Shown: piece after piece, positions 1 through 13,539 of the stretch
Layout: the number at the start of each line of letters is the position of its first letter
How positions within the stretch are numbered: the stretch's first letter is position 1
Assembly: GCA_031841125.1 (NCBI GenBank)
Contig: JAJSSI010000023.1
Span: 60,001-124,000 of the forward strand
Direction of reading: 5' to 3'
Length of the DNA stretch: 64,000 bases
DNA from: Acanthococcus lagerstroemiae
Taxonomy: Eukaryota; Arthropoda; Insecta; Hemiptera; Eriococcidae
Position numbers and translations under genes: made by a program
The notes under the pieces: generated by a model
Database searches by the model: none
What the model was told of the DNA's origin: nothing
Seen by the model: only the letters and a program-made list of their open reading frames with translations

Positions 1-1095
1 CTTACTCAATTTTTCGCGACGAATTCGAATCCGTCGTCAGAATTGAGCTATAGTCATTTTCTCACCCAAATTGACCAATTTGCCCAACATTTTCCAGCGT
101 ATCTCGGGAACGCAGTGTCGCCGCCAAATTTGAACATCGAAAGCGAACTCAGCGTGTAAAATTGAGTCGCAAACAGTCTTTAATTCAAAATTTTTGGTTT
201 TTTCGAAATTTGAAAATTTCTCCATACTATACATCAGGTCGTTTTTGGGGCAAAATAATTTTCGGAGAGCTTCGGCGTCGTCACTGGTGCTACTTACTCA
301 ATTTTTCGCGACGAATTCGAATCCGTCGTCAGAATTGAGCTATAGTCATTTTCTCACCCGAATTGACCAATTTTCCCAACATTTTCCAGCGTGTCTCGGG
401 AACGCAGTGTCGCCGCCAAATTTGAACACCGAATTCGAACTCAGCGTGTAAAATTGAGTCGAAAACAGTCTTTAATTCACAATTTTTGGTTTTTTCGAAT
501 TTTGAAAATTTCTCCACACTATCATGTCTTTTTTGGGGCAAAAAAACTTTCGGAGAGCTTCGGCGTCGTCACTGGTGCTACATACTCAATTTTTCGCGAC
601 GAATTCGAATCCGTCGTCAGAATTGAGCTATAGTCATTTTCTCACCTGAACTGACCAATTTTCCCAACATTTTCCAGCGTATCTCGGGAACGCAGTGTCG
701 CCGCCAAATTTGAACACCAAATTCGAACTCAGCGTGTATAATTGAGTCGAAAAAAATCTTTAATTCAAAATTTTTGGTTTTTTCGAATTTTGAAAATTTC
801 TCCATACTATCATGTCTTTTTTGGGGCAATAAAATTTTCGGAGAGCTTCGGCGTCGTCCCTGGTGCTACTTACACAATTTTTCGCGACGAATTCAAATCC
901 GTCGTCAGAATTGAGCTATAGTCATTTTCTCACCCGAACTGACCAATTTTCCCATCATTTTCCAGCCTATCTCGGGAACGCAGTGTCGCCACCAAATTTG
1001 AACACCGAATTCGAACTCAGCGTGTAAAATTGAGTCGAAAACAATCTTTAATTCAAAATTTTTGGTTTTTTCGAATTTTGAAAATTTCTCCATAC

Positions 1096-1099
1096 TATA

Positions 1100-1145
<46 letters not shown>
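1096..1145. repeat. (TA)n microsatellite expansion in a monomer linker
   Basis: About 50 bp of TA with one G interruption near 1105. It sits exactly where other monomers have ACTATACATC, so it is an expansion of the linker. Confidence 0.97.
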
Positions 1146-1151
<6 letters not shown>

Positions 1152-4100
1152 GTCTTTTTTGGGGCAAAAAAATTTTCGGAGAGCTTCGGCGTCGTCACTG
1201 GTGCTACTTACTCAATTTTTCGCGACGAATTCGAATCCGTCGTCAGAATTGAGCTATAGTCATTTTCTCACCCAAATTGACCAATTTGCCCAACATTTTC
1301 CAGCGTATCTCGGGAACGCAGTGTCGCCGCCAAATTTGAACATCGAAAGCGAACTCAGCGTGTAAAATTGAGTCGCAAACAGTCTTTAATTCAAAATTTT
1401 TGGTTTTTTCGAAATTTGATAATTTCTCCATACTATACATCAGGTCGTTTTTGGGGCAAAATAATTTTCGGAGAGCTTCGGCGTCGTCACTGGTGCTACT
1501 TACTCAATTTTTCGCGACGAATTCGAATCCGTCGTCAGAATTGAGCTATAGTCATTTTCTCACCCGAATTGACCAATTTTCCCAACATTTTCCAGCGTGT
1601 CTCGGGAACGCAGTGTCGCCGCCAAATTTGAACACCGAATTCGAACTCAGCGTGTAAAATTGAGTCGAAAACAGTCTTTAATTCACAATTTTTGGTTTTT
1701 TCGAATTTTGAAAATTTCTCCACACTATCATGTCTTTTTTGGGGCAAAAAAACTTTCGGAGAGCTTCGGCGTCGTCACTGGTGCTACTTACTCAATTTTT
1801 CGCGACGAATTCGAATCCGTCGTCAGAATTGAGCTATAGTCATTTTCTCACCCGAACTGACCAGTTTTCCCAACATTTTCCAGCGTATCTCGGGAACGCA
1901 GTGTCGCCGCCAAATTTGAACACCAAATTCGAACTCAGCGTGTACAATTGAGTCGAAAACAGTCTTTAATTCAAAATTTTTGGTTTTTTCGAATTTTGAA
2001 AATTTCTCCATACTATACATCATGTCTTTTTTGGGGCAAAAAAACTTTCGGAGAGCTTCGGCGTCGTCACTGGTGCTACTTACTCAATTTTTCGCGACGA
2101 ATTCGAATCCGTCGTCAGAATTGAGCTATAGTCATTTTCTCACCCAAATTGACCAATTTGCCCAACATTTTCCAGCGTATCTCGGGAACGCAGTGTCGCC
2201 GCCAAATTTGAACATCGAAAGCGAACTCAGCGTGTAAAATTGAGTCGCAAACAGTCTTTAATTCAAAATTTTTGGTTTTTTCGAAATTTGAAAATTTCTC
2301 CATACTATACATCAGGTCGTTTTTGGGGCAAAATAATTTTCGGAGAGCTTCGGCGTCGTCACTGGTGCTACTTACTCAATTTTTCGCGACGAATTCGAAT
2401 CCGTCGTCAGAATTGAGCTATAGTCATTTTCTCACCCGAATTGACCAATTTTCCCAACATTTTCCAGCGTGTCTCGGGAACGCAGTGTCGCCGCCAAATT
2501 TGAACACCGAATTCGAACTCAGCGTGTAAAATTGAGTCGAAAACAGTCTTTAATTCACAATTTTTGGTTTTTTCGAATTTTGAAAATTTCTCCACACTAT
2601 CATGTCTTTTTTGGGGCAAAAAAACTTTCGGAGAGCTTCGGCGTCGTCACTGGTGCTACATACTCAATTTTTCGCGACGAATTCGAATCCGTCGTCAGAA
2701 TTGAGCTATAGTCATTTTCTCACCCGAATTGACCAATTTTCCCAACATTTTCCAGCGTATCTCGGGAACGCAGTGTCGCCGCCAAATTTGAACACCGAAT
2801 TCGAACTCAGCGTGTAAAATTGAGTCGGAAACAGTCTTTAATTCAAAATTTTTGGTTTTTTCGAATTTTGAAAATTTCTCCATACTATATACATCATGTC
2901 TTTTTTGGGGAAAAAAAATTTTCGGAGAGCTTCGGCGTCGTCTCTGGTGCTACTTACTCAATTTTTCGCGACGAATTCGAATCCGTCGTCAGAATTGAGC
3001 TATAGTCATTTTCTCACCCGAATTGACCAATTTTCCCAACATTTTCCAGCGTATCTCGAGAACGCAGTGTCGCCGCCAAATTTGAACACCGAATTCGAAC
3101 TCAGCGTGTAAAATTGAGTCGAAAACAATCTTTAATTCAAAATTTTTGGTTTTTTCGAATTTTGAAAATTTCTCCATACTATACATCATGTCTTTTTTGG
3201 GGCAAAAAAATTTTCGGAGAGCTTCGGCGTCGTCACTGGTGCTACTTACTCAATTTTTCGCGACGAATTCGAATCCGTCGACAGAATTGAGCTATAGTCA
3301 TTTTCTCACCCGAATTGACCAATTTTCCCAACATTTTCCAGCGTATCTCGGGAACGCAGTGTCGCCGCCAAATTTGAACACCGAATTCGAACTCAGCGTG
3401 TAAAATTGAGTCAAAAACAGTCTTTAATTCACAATTTTTGGTTTTTTCGAATTTTGAAAATTTCTCCACACTATCATGTCTTTTTTGGGGCAAAAAAACT
3501 TTCGGAGAGCTTCGGCGTCGTCACTGGTGCTACTTACTCAATTTTTCGCGACGAATTCGAATCCGTCGTCAGAATTGAGCTATAGTCATTTTCTCACCTG
3601 AACTGACCAATTTTCCCAACATTTTCCAGCGTATCTCGGGAACGCAGTGTCGCCGCCAAATTTGAACACCAAATTCGAACTCAGCGTGTATAATTGAGTC
3701 GAAAACAGTCTTTAATTCAAAATTTTTGGTTTTTTCGAATTTTGAAAATTTCTCCATACTATACATCATGTCTTTTTTGGGGCAAAAAAATTTTCGGAGA
3801 GCTTCGGCGTCGTCACTGGTGCTACTTACTAAATTTTTCGCGACGAAATCGAATCCGTCGTCAGAATTGAGCTATAGTCATTTTCTCACCCAAATTGACC
3901 AATTTTCCCAACATTTTCCAGCGATTCTCAGAAACGCAGTGTCGCCGCCAAATTTGAACACCGAATTCGAACTCAGCGTGTAAAATTGAGTCGAAAACAG
4001 TCTTTAATTCAAAATTTTTGGTTTTTTCGAATTTTGAAAATTTCTCCATACACATCATGTCTTTTTCGGGGCAAAAAAATTTTCGGAGAGCTTCGGCGTC

Positions 4101-5312
4101 GTCACTGGTGCTACTTACTCAATTTTTCGCGACGAATTCGAATCCGTCGTCAGAATTGAGGTATAGTCATTTTCTCACCCAAATTGACCAATTTTCCCAA
4201 CGTTTTCCAGCGTATCTCGGGAACGCAGTGTCGCCGCCAAATTTGAACACCGAATTCGAACTCAGCGTGTAAAATTGAGTCGAAAACAGTCTTTAATTCA
4301 CAATTTTTGGTTTTTTCGAATTTTGAAAATTTCTCCACACTATCATGTCTTTTTTGGGGCAAAAAAACTTTCGGAGAGCTTCGGCGTCGTCACTGGTGCT
4401 ACTTACTCAATTTTTCGCGACGAATTCGAATCCGTCGTCAGAATTGAGCTATAGTCATTTTCTCACCTGAACTGACCAATTTTCCCAACATTTTCCAGCG
4501 TATCTCGGGAACGCAGTGTCGCCGCCAAATTTGAACACCAAATTCGAACTCAGCGTGTATAATTGAGTCGAAAAAAATCTTTAATTCAAAATTTTTGGTT
4601 TTTTCGAATTTTGAAAATTTCTCCATACTATCATGTCTTTTTTGGGGCAATAAAATTTTCGGAGAGCTTCGGCGTCGTCACTGGTGCTACTTACTCAATT
4701 TTTCGCGACGAATTCGAATCCGTCGTCAGAATTGAGCTATAGTCATTTTCTCACCCAAATTGACCAATTTTCCCAACATTTTCCAGCGTATCTCGGGAAC
4801 GCAGTGTCGCCGCCAAATTTGAACATCGAATTCGAACTCAGCGTGTAAAATTGAGTCGCAAACAGTCTTTAATTCAAAATTTTTGGTTTTTTCGAATTTT
4901 GAAAATTTCTCCATACTATTATACATCATGTCTTTTTTGGGGAAAAAAAATTTTCGGAGAGCTTCGGCGTCGTCCCTGGTGCTACTTACTCAATTTTTCG
5001 CGACGAATTCGAATCCGTCGTCAGAATTGAGCTATAGTCATTTTCTCACCCGAATTGACCAATTTTCCCAACATTTTCCAGCGTATCTCGAGAACGCAGT
5101 GTCGCCGCCAAATTTGAACACCGAATTCGAACTCAGCGTGTAAAATTGAGTCGAAAACAATCTTTAATTCAAAATTTTTGGTTTTTTCGAATTTTGAAAA
5201 TTTCTCCATACTATACATCATGTCTTTTTTGGGTCAAAAAAATTTTCGGAGAGCTTCGGCGTCGTCACTGGTGCTACTTACACAATTTTTCGCGACGAAT
5301 TCAAATCCGTCG

Positions 5313-5500
5313 TCAGAATTGAGCTATAGTCATTTTCTCACCCGAACTGACCAATTTTCCCATCATTTTCCAGCCTATCTCGGGAACGCAGTGTCGCCAC
5401 CAAATTTGAACACCGAATTCGAACTCAGCGTGTAAAATTGAGTCGAAAACAATCTTTAATTCAAAATTTTTGGTTTTTTCGAATTTTGAAAATTTCTCCA

Positions 5501-5555
<55 letters not shown>

Positions 5556-6735
5556 GTCTTTTTTGGGGCAAAAAAATTTTCGGAGAGCTTCGGCGTCGTC
5601 ACTGGTGCTACTTACACAATTTTTCGCGACGAATTCAAATCCGTCGTCAGAATTGAGCTATAGTCATTTTCTCACCCGAACTGACCAATTTTCCCATCAT
5701 TTTCCAGCCTATCTCGGGAACGCAGTGTCGCCACCAAATTTGAACACCGAATTCGAACTCAGCGTGTAAAATTGAGTCGAAAACAGTCTTTAATTCAAAA
5801 TTTTTGGTTTTTTCGAATTTTGAAAATTTCTCCATACTATACATCATGTCTTTTTTGGGGCAAAAAAATTTTCGGAGAGCTTCGGCGTCGTCACTGGTGC
5901 TACTTACTCAATTTTTCGCGACGAATTCGAATCCGTCGTCAGAATTGAGCTATAGTCATTTTCTCACCCGAACTGACCAGTTTTCCCAACATTTTCCAGC
6001 GTATCTCGGGAACGCAGTGTCGCCGCCAAATTTGAACACCAAATTCGAACTCAGCGTGTACAATTGAGTCGAAAACAGTCTTTAATTCAAAATTTTTGGT
6101 TTTTTCGAATTTTGAAAATTTCTCCATACTATACATCATGTCTTTTTTGGGGCAAAAAAATTTTCGGAGAGCTTCGACGTCGTCACTGGTGCTACTTACA
6201 CAATTTTTCGCGACGAATTCAAATCCGTCGTCAGAATTGAGCTATAGTCATTTTCTCACCCAAATTGACCAATTTTCCCATCATTTTCCAGCCTATCTCG
6301 GGAACGCAGTGTCGCCGCCAAATTTGAACACCGAATTCGAACTCAGCGTGTAAAATTGAGTCAAAAACAGTCTTTAATTCAAAATTTTTGGTTTTTTCGA
6401 ATTTTGAAAATTTCTCCATACTATACATCAGGTCGTTTTTGGGGCAAAATAATTTTCGGAGAGCTTCGGCGTCGTCATTGGTGCTACGTACTCAATTTTT
6501 CGCGACGAATTCGAATCCGTCGTCAGAATTGAGCTATAGTCATTTTCTCATTCGAATTGACCAATTTTCCCAACATTTTCCAGCGTATCTCGGGAACGCA
6601 GTGTCGCCGCCAAATTTGAACACCGAATTCGAACTCAGCGTGTAAAATTGAGTCAAAAACAGTCTTTAATTCACAATTTTTGGTTTTTTCGAATTTTGAA
6701 AATTTCTCCACACTATCATGTCTTTTTTGGGGCAA
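5313..6735 (+). repeat. Higher-order block a, first copy (5 monomers)
   Basis: Five successive monomer types (TA-expanded type, its unexpanded sister, a type with TGTACAATTG, a type with CCATCATT plus AGTCAAAAAC, and a type with TTCTCATTCG) recur in the same order from 7392. The offset is 2065 bp after the TA tract. The order and the shared rare variants indicate a segmental duplication. Confidence 0.8.
5504..5549. repeat. (TA)n microsatellite expansion in a monomer linker
   Basis: An uninterrupted 46 bp TA tract at the same linker position, in a monomer of the subfamily that also carries the tracts at 1096 and 7583. Confidence 0.97.
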
Positions 6736-7385
6736 AAAAACTTTCGGAGAGCTTCGGCGTCGTCACTGGTGCTACTTACTCAATTTTTCGCGACGAATTC
6801 GAATCCGTCGTCAGAATTGAGCTATAGTCATTTTCTCACCTGAACTGACCAATTTTCCCAACATTTTCCAGCGTATCTCGGGAACGCAGTGTCGCCGCCA
6901 AATTTGAACACCAAATTCGAACTCAGCGTGTATAATTGAGTCGAAAACAGTCTTTAATTCAAAATTTTTGGTTTTTTCGAATTTTGAAAATTTCTCCGTA
7001 CTATACATCATGTCTTTTTTGGGGCAAAAAAATTTTCGGAGAGCTTCGGCGTCGTCACTGGTGCTACTTACTAAATTTTTCGCGACGAAATCGAATCCGT
7101 CGTCAGAATTGAGCTATAGTCATTTTCTCACCCAAATTGACCAATTTTCCCAACATTTTCCAGCGATTCTCAGAAACGCAGTGTCGCCGCCAAATTTGAA
7201 CACCGAATTCGAACTCAGCGTGTAAAATTGAGTCGAAAACAGTCTTTAATTCAAAATTTTTGGTTTTTTCGAATTTTGAAAATTTCTCCATACACATCAT
7301 GTCTTTTTCGGGGCAAAAAAATTTTCGGAGAGCTTCGGCGTCGTCACTGGTGCTACTTACACAATTTTTCGCGACGAATTCAAAT
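6231..7385 (+). repeat. Higher-order block b, first copy
   Basis: Four monomers (including CTCCGTACTATAC at ~6996 and the CAGCGATTCTCAGAAACG type) recur at 12379-13533 with a constant offset of 6148 bp. Confidence 0.8.
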
Positions 7386-7391
7386 CCGTCG

Positions 7392-7579
7392 TCAGAATTG
7401 AGCTATAGTCATTTTCTCACCCGAACTGACCAATTTTCCCATCATTTTCCAGCCTATCTCGGGAACGCAGTGTCGCCACCAAATTTGAACACCGAATTCG
7501 AACTCAGCGTGTAAAATTGAGTCGAAAACAATCTTTAATTCAAAATTTTTGGTTTTTTCGAATTTTGAAAATTTCTCCA

Positions 7580-7620
<41 letters not shown>

Positions 7621-8776
7621 GTCTTTTTTGGGGCAAAAAAATTTTCGGAGAGCTTCGGCGTCGTCACTGGTGCTACTTACACAATTTTTCGCGACGAATT
7701 CAAATCCGTCGTCAGAATTGAGCTATAGTCATTTTCTCACCCGAACTGACCAATTTTCCCATCATTTTCCAGCCTATCTCGGGAACGCAGTGTCGCCACC
7801 AAATTTGAACACCGAATTCGAACTCAGCGTGTAAAATTGAGTCGAAAACAGTCTTTAATTCAAAATTTTTGGTTTTTTCGAATTTTGAAAATTTCTCCAT
7901 ACTATACATCATGTCTTTTTTGGGGCAAAAAAATTTTCGGAGAGCTTCGGCGTCGTCACTGGTGCTACTTACTCAATTTTTCGCGACGAATTCGAATCCG
8001 TCGTCAGAATTGAGCTATAGTCATTTTCTCACCCGAACTGACCAGTTTTCCCAACATTTTCCAGCGTATCTCGGGAACGCAGTGTCGCCGCCAAATTTGA
8101 ACACCAAATTCGAACTCAGCGTGTACAATTGAGTCGAAAACAGTCTTTAATTCAAAATTTTTGGTTTTTTCGAATTTTGAAAATTTCTCCATACTATACA
8201 TCATGTCTTTTTTGGGGCAAAAAAATTTTCGGAGAGCTTCGGCGTCGTCACTGGTGCTACTTACACAATTTTTCGCGACGAATTCAAATCCGTCGTCAGA
8301 ATTGAGCTATAGTCATTTTCTCACCCAAATTGACCAATTTTCCCATCATTTTCCAGCCTATCTCGGGAACGCAGTGTCGCCGCCAAATTTGAACACCGAA
8401 TTCGAACTCAGCGTGTAAAATTGAGTCAAAAACAGTCTTTAATTCAAAATTTTTGGTTTTTTCGAATTTTGAAAATTTCTCCATACTATACATCAGGTCG
8501 TTTTTGGGGCAAAATAATTTTCGGAGAGCTTCGGCGTCGTCATTGGTGCTACGTACTCAATTTTTCGCGACGAATTCGAATCCGTCGTCAGAATTGAGCT
8601 ATAGTCATTTTCTCATTCGAATTGACCAATTTTCCCAACATTTTCCAGCGTATCTCGGGAACGCAGTGTCGCCGCCAAATTTGAACACCGAATTCGAACT
8701 CAGCGTGTAAAATTGAGTCGGAAACAGTCTTTAATTCAAAATTTTTGGTTTTTTCGAATTTTGAAAATTTCTCCAT
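7392..8776 (+). repeat. Higher-order block a, second copy
   Basis: Same order of monomer types as 5313-6735. The last monomer diverges after TTCTCATTCG: it has AGTCGGAAAC and the longer ATACATC linker where the first copy has AGTCAAAAAC and the short linker. The exchange boundary is therefore within that monomer. Confidence 0.78.
7583..7614. repeat. (TA)n microsatellite expansion in a monomer linker
   Basis: A 32 bp TA tract in the duplicate of the 5313-6700 block. Its shorter length accounts for the 14 bp difference between the 2079 and 2065 bp offsets on either side of it. Confidence 0.97.
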
Positions 8777-9399
8777 ACTATATACATCATGTCTTTTTTG
8801 GGGAAAAAAAATTTTCGGAGAGCTTCGGCGTCGTCCCTGGTGCTACTTACTCAATTTTTCGCGACGAATTCGAATCCGTCGTCAGAATTGAGCTATAGTC
8901 ATTTTCTCACCCGAATTGACCAATTTTCCCAACATTTTCCAGCGTATCTCGAGAACGCAGTGTCGCCGCCAAATTTGAACACCGAATTCGAACTCAGCGT
9001 GTAAAATTGAGTCGAAAACAATCTTTAATTCAAAATTTTTGGTTTTTTCGAAATTTGAAAATTTCTCCATACTATACATCAGGTCGTTTTTGGGGCAAAA
9101 TAATTTTCGGAGAGCTTCGGCGTCGTCACTGGTGCTACTTACTCAATTTTTCGCGACGAATTCGAATCCGTCGTCAGAATTGAGCTATAGTCATTTTCTC
9201 ACCCGAATTGACCAATTTTCCCAACATTTTCCAGCGTGTCTCGGGAACGCAGTGTCGCCGCCAAATTTGAACACCGAATTCGAACTCAGCGTGTAAAATT
9301 GAGTCGAAAACAGTCTTTAATTCACAATTTTTGGTTTTTTCGAATTTTGAAAATTTCCCCACACTATCATGTCTTTTTTGGGGCAAAAAAACTTTCGGA

Positions 9400-10250
9400 G
9401 AGCTTCGGCGTCGTCACTGGTGCTACTTACACAATTTTTCGCGACGAATTCGAATCCGTCGTCAGAATTGAGCTATAGTCATTTTCTCACCTGAACTCAC
9501 CAATTTTCCCAACATTTTCCAGCGTATCTCGGGAACGCAGTGTCGCCGCCAAATTTGAACACCGAATTCGAACTCAGCGTGTAAAATTGAGTCGAAAACA
9601 GTCTTTAATTCAAAATTTTTAGTTTTTTCGAATTTTGAAAATTTCTCCATACTATACATCAGGTCGTTTTTGGGGCTAAATAATTTTCGGAGAGCTTCGG
9701 CTTCGTCACTGGTGCTACTCACTCAATTTTTCGCGACGAATTCGAATCCGTAGTCAGAATTGAGCTATAGTCATTTTCTCACCCGAATTGACCAATTTTC
9801 CCAACATTTTCCAGCGTATCTCGGGAACGCAGTGTCGCCGCCAAATTTGAACACCGAATTCGAACTCAGCGTGTAAAATTGGGTCGAAAACAGTCTTTAA
9901 TTCACAATTTTTGGTTTTTTCGATTTTTTGAAAATTTCTCCACACTATCATGTCTTTTTTGGGGCAAAAAAACTTTCGGAGAGCTTCGGCGTCGTCACTG
10001 GTGCTACTTACTCAATTTTTCGCGACGAATTCGAATCCGTCGTCAGAATTGAGCTATAGTCTTTTTCTCACCTGAACTGACCAATTTTCCCAACATTTTC
10101 CAGCGTATCTCGGGAACGCAGTGTCGCCGCCAAATTTGAACACCAAATTCGAACTCAGCGTGTATAATTGAGTCGAAAACAGTCTTTAATTCAAAATTTT
10201 TGGTTTTTTCGAATTTTGAAAATTTCTCCATACTATACATCATGTCTTTT
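9400..10250 (+). repeat. Triplicated block c, copy 1
   Basis: This block carries four rare markers together: GGGGCTAAATAA, CTTCGGCTTCGTC, CGTAGTCAGAATTG and TATAGTCTTTTTCTC. The same set recurs at offsets of 7581 bp and a further 5241 bp. Confidence 0.85.
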
Positions 10251-12378
10251 TTGGGGCAAAAAAATTTTCGGAGAGCTTCGGCGTCGTCACTGGTGCTACT
10301 TACTAAATTTTTCGCGACGAAATCGAATCCGTCGTCAGAATTGAGCTATAGTCATTTTCTCACCCGAATTGACCAATTTTCCCAACATTTTCCAGCGTTT
10401 CTCAGAAACGCAGTGTCGCCGCCAAATTTGAACACCGAATTCGAACTCAGCGTGTAAAATTGAGTCGAAAACAGTCTTTAATTCAAAATTTTTGGTTTTT
10501 TCGAATTTTGAAAATTTCTCCATACTATACATCATGTCTTTTTCGGGGCAAAAAAATTTTCGGAGAGCTTCGGCGTCGTCACTGGTGCTACTTACTCAAT
10601 TTTTCGCGACGAATTCGAATCCGTCGTCAGAATTGAGGTATAGTCATTTTCTCACCCAAATTGACCAATTTTCCCAACATTTTCCAGCGTTTCTCAGAAA
10701 CGCAGTGTCGCCGCCAAATTTGAACACCGAATTCGAACTCAGCGTGTAAAATTGAGTCGAAAACAGTCTTTAATTCAAAATTTTTGGTTTTTTCGAATTT
10801 TGAAAATTTCTCCACACTATCATGTCTTTTTTGGGGCAAAAAAACTTTCGGAGAGCTTCGGCGTCGTCACTGGTGCTACTTACTCAATTTTTCGCGACGA
10901 ATTCGAATCCGTCGTCAGAATTGAGCTATAGTCATTTTCTCACCTGAACTGACCAATTTTCCCAACATTTTCCAGCGTTTCTCAGAAACGCAGTGTCGCC
11001 GCCAAATTTGAACACCGAATTCGAACTCAGCGTGTAAAATTGAGTCGAAAACAGTCTTTAATTCAAAATTTTTGGTTTTTTCGAATTTTGAAAATTTCTC
11101 CATACTATACATCATGTCTTTTTCGAGGCAAAAAAATTTTCGGAGAGCTTCGGCGTCGTCACTGGTGCTACTTACTCAATTTTTCGCGACGAATTCGAAT
11201 CCGTCGTCAGAATTGAGCTATAGTCATTTTCTCACCCGAATTGACCAATTTTCCCAACATTTTCCAGCGTGTCTCGGGAACGCAGTGTCGCCGCCAAATT
11301 TGAACACCGAATTCGAACTCAGCGTGTAAAATTGAGTCGGAAACAGTCTTTAATTCAAAATTTTTGGTTTTTTCGAATTTTGAAAATTTCTCCATACTAT
11401 ATACATCATGTCTTTTTTGGGGAAAAAAAATTTTCGGAGAGCTTCGGCGTCGTCTCTGGTGCTACTTACTCAATTTTTCGCGACGAATTCGAATCCGTCG
11501 TCAGAATTGAGCTATAGTCATTTTCTCACCCGAATTGACCAATTTTCCCAACATTTTCCAGCGTATCTCGAGAACGCAGTGTCGCCGCCAAATTTGAACA
11601 CCGAATTCGAACTCAGCGTGTAAAATTGAGTCGAAAACAATCTTTAATTCAAAATTTTTGGTTTTTTCGAATTTTGAAAATTTCTCCATACTATACATCA
11701 TGTCTTTTTTGGGGCAAAAAAATTTTCGGAGAGCTTCGGCGTCGTCACTGGTGCGACTTACTCAATTTTTCGCGACGAATTCGAATCCGTCGACAGAATT
11801 GAGCTATAGTCATTTTCTCACCCGAATTGACCAATTTTCCCAACATTTTCCAGCGTATCTCGGGAACGCAGTGTCGCCGCCAAATTTGAACACCGAATTC
11901 GAACTCAGCGTGTAAAATTGAGTCGGAAACAGTCTTTAATTCAAAATTTTTGGTTTTTTCGAATTTTGAAAATTTCTCCATACTATATACATCATGTCTT
12001 TTTTGGGGAAAAAAAATTTTCGGAGAGCTTCGGCGTCGTCACTGGTGCTACGTACACAATTTTTCGCGACGAATTCAAATCCGTCGTCAGAATTGAGCTA
12101 TAGTCATTTTCTCACCCGAACTGACCAATTTTCCCATCATTTTCCAGCCTATCTCGGGAACGCAGTGTCGCCGCCAAATTTGAACACCAAATTCGAACTC
12201 AGCGTGTACAATTGAGTCGAAAACAGTCTTTAATTCAAAATTTTTGGTTTTTTCGAATTTTGAAAATTTCTCCATACTATACATCATGTCTTTTTTGGGG
12301 CAAAAAAATTTTCGGAGAGCTTCGGCGTCGTCACTGGTGCTACTTACACAATTTTTCGCGACGAATTCAAATCCGTCG

Positions 12379-13533
12379 TCAGAATTGAGCTATAGTCATT
12401 TTCTCACCCAAATTGACCAATTTTCCCATCATTTTCCAGCCTATCTCGGGAACGCAGTGTCGCCGCCAAATTTGAACACCGAATTCGAACTCAGCGTGTA
12501 AAATTGAGTCAAAAACAGTCTTTAATTCAAAATTTTTGGTTTTTTCGAATTTTGAAAATTTCTCCATACTATACATCAGGTCGTTTTTGGGGCAAAATAA
12601 TTTTCGGAGAGCTTCGGCGTCGTCATTGGTGCTACGTACTCAATTTTTCGCGACGAATTCGAATCCGTCGTCAGAATTGAGCTATAGTCATTTTCTCATT
12701 CGAATTGACCAATTTTCCCAACATTTTCCAGCGTATCTCGGGAACGCAGTGTCGCCGCCAAATTTGAACACCGAATTCGAACTCAGCGGGTAAAATTGAG
12801 TCAAAAACAGTCTTTAATTCACAATTTTTGGTTTTTTCGAATTTTGAAAATTTCTCCACACTATCATGTCTTTTTTGGGGCAAAAAAACTTTCGGAGAGC
12901 TTCGGCGTCGTCACTGGTGCTACTTACTCAATTTTTCGCGACGAATTCGAATCCGTCGTCAGAATTGAGCTATAGTCATTTTCTCACCTGAACTGACCAA
13001 TTTTCCCAACATTTTCCAGCGTATCTCGGGAACGCAGTGTCGCCGCCAAATTTGAACACCAAATTCGAACTCAGCGTGTATAATTGAGTCGAAAACAGTC
13101 TTTAATTCAAAATTTTTGGTTTTTTCGAATTTTGAAAATTTCTCCGTACTATACATCATGTCTTTTTTGGGGCAAAAAAATTTTCGGAGAGCTTCGGCGT
13201 CGTCACTGGTGCTACTTACTAAATTTTTCGCGACGAAATCGAATCCGTCGTCAGAATTGAGCTATAGTCATTTTCTCACCCAAATTGACCAATTTTCCCA
13301 ACATTTTCCAGCGATTCTCAGAAACGCAGTGTCGCCGCCAAATTTGAACACCGAATTCGAACTCAGCGTGTAAAATTGAGTCGAAAACAGTCTTTAATTC
13401 AAAATTTTTGGTTTTTTCGAATTTTGAAAATTTCTCCATACACATCATGTCTTTTTCGGGGCAAAAAAATTTTCGGAGAGCTTCGGCGTCGTCACTGGTG
13501 CTACTTACACAATTTTTCGCGACGAATTCAAAT
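12379..13533 (+). repeat. Higher-order block b, second copy
   Basis: Offset 6148 bp from 6231-7385, with the same rare CTCCGTACT and CAGCGATTCTCAG variants. Directly after it the TA-expanded monomer present at 7392 is missing, and the offset drops to 5828 bp. Confidence 0.8.
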
Positions 13534-13539
13534 CCGTCG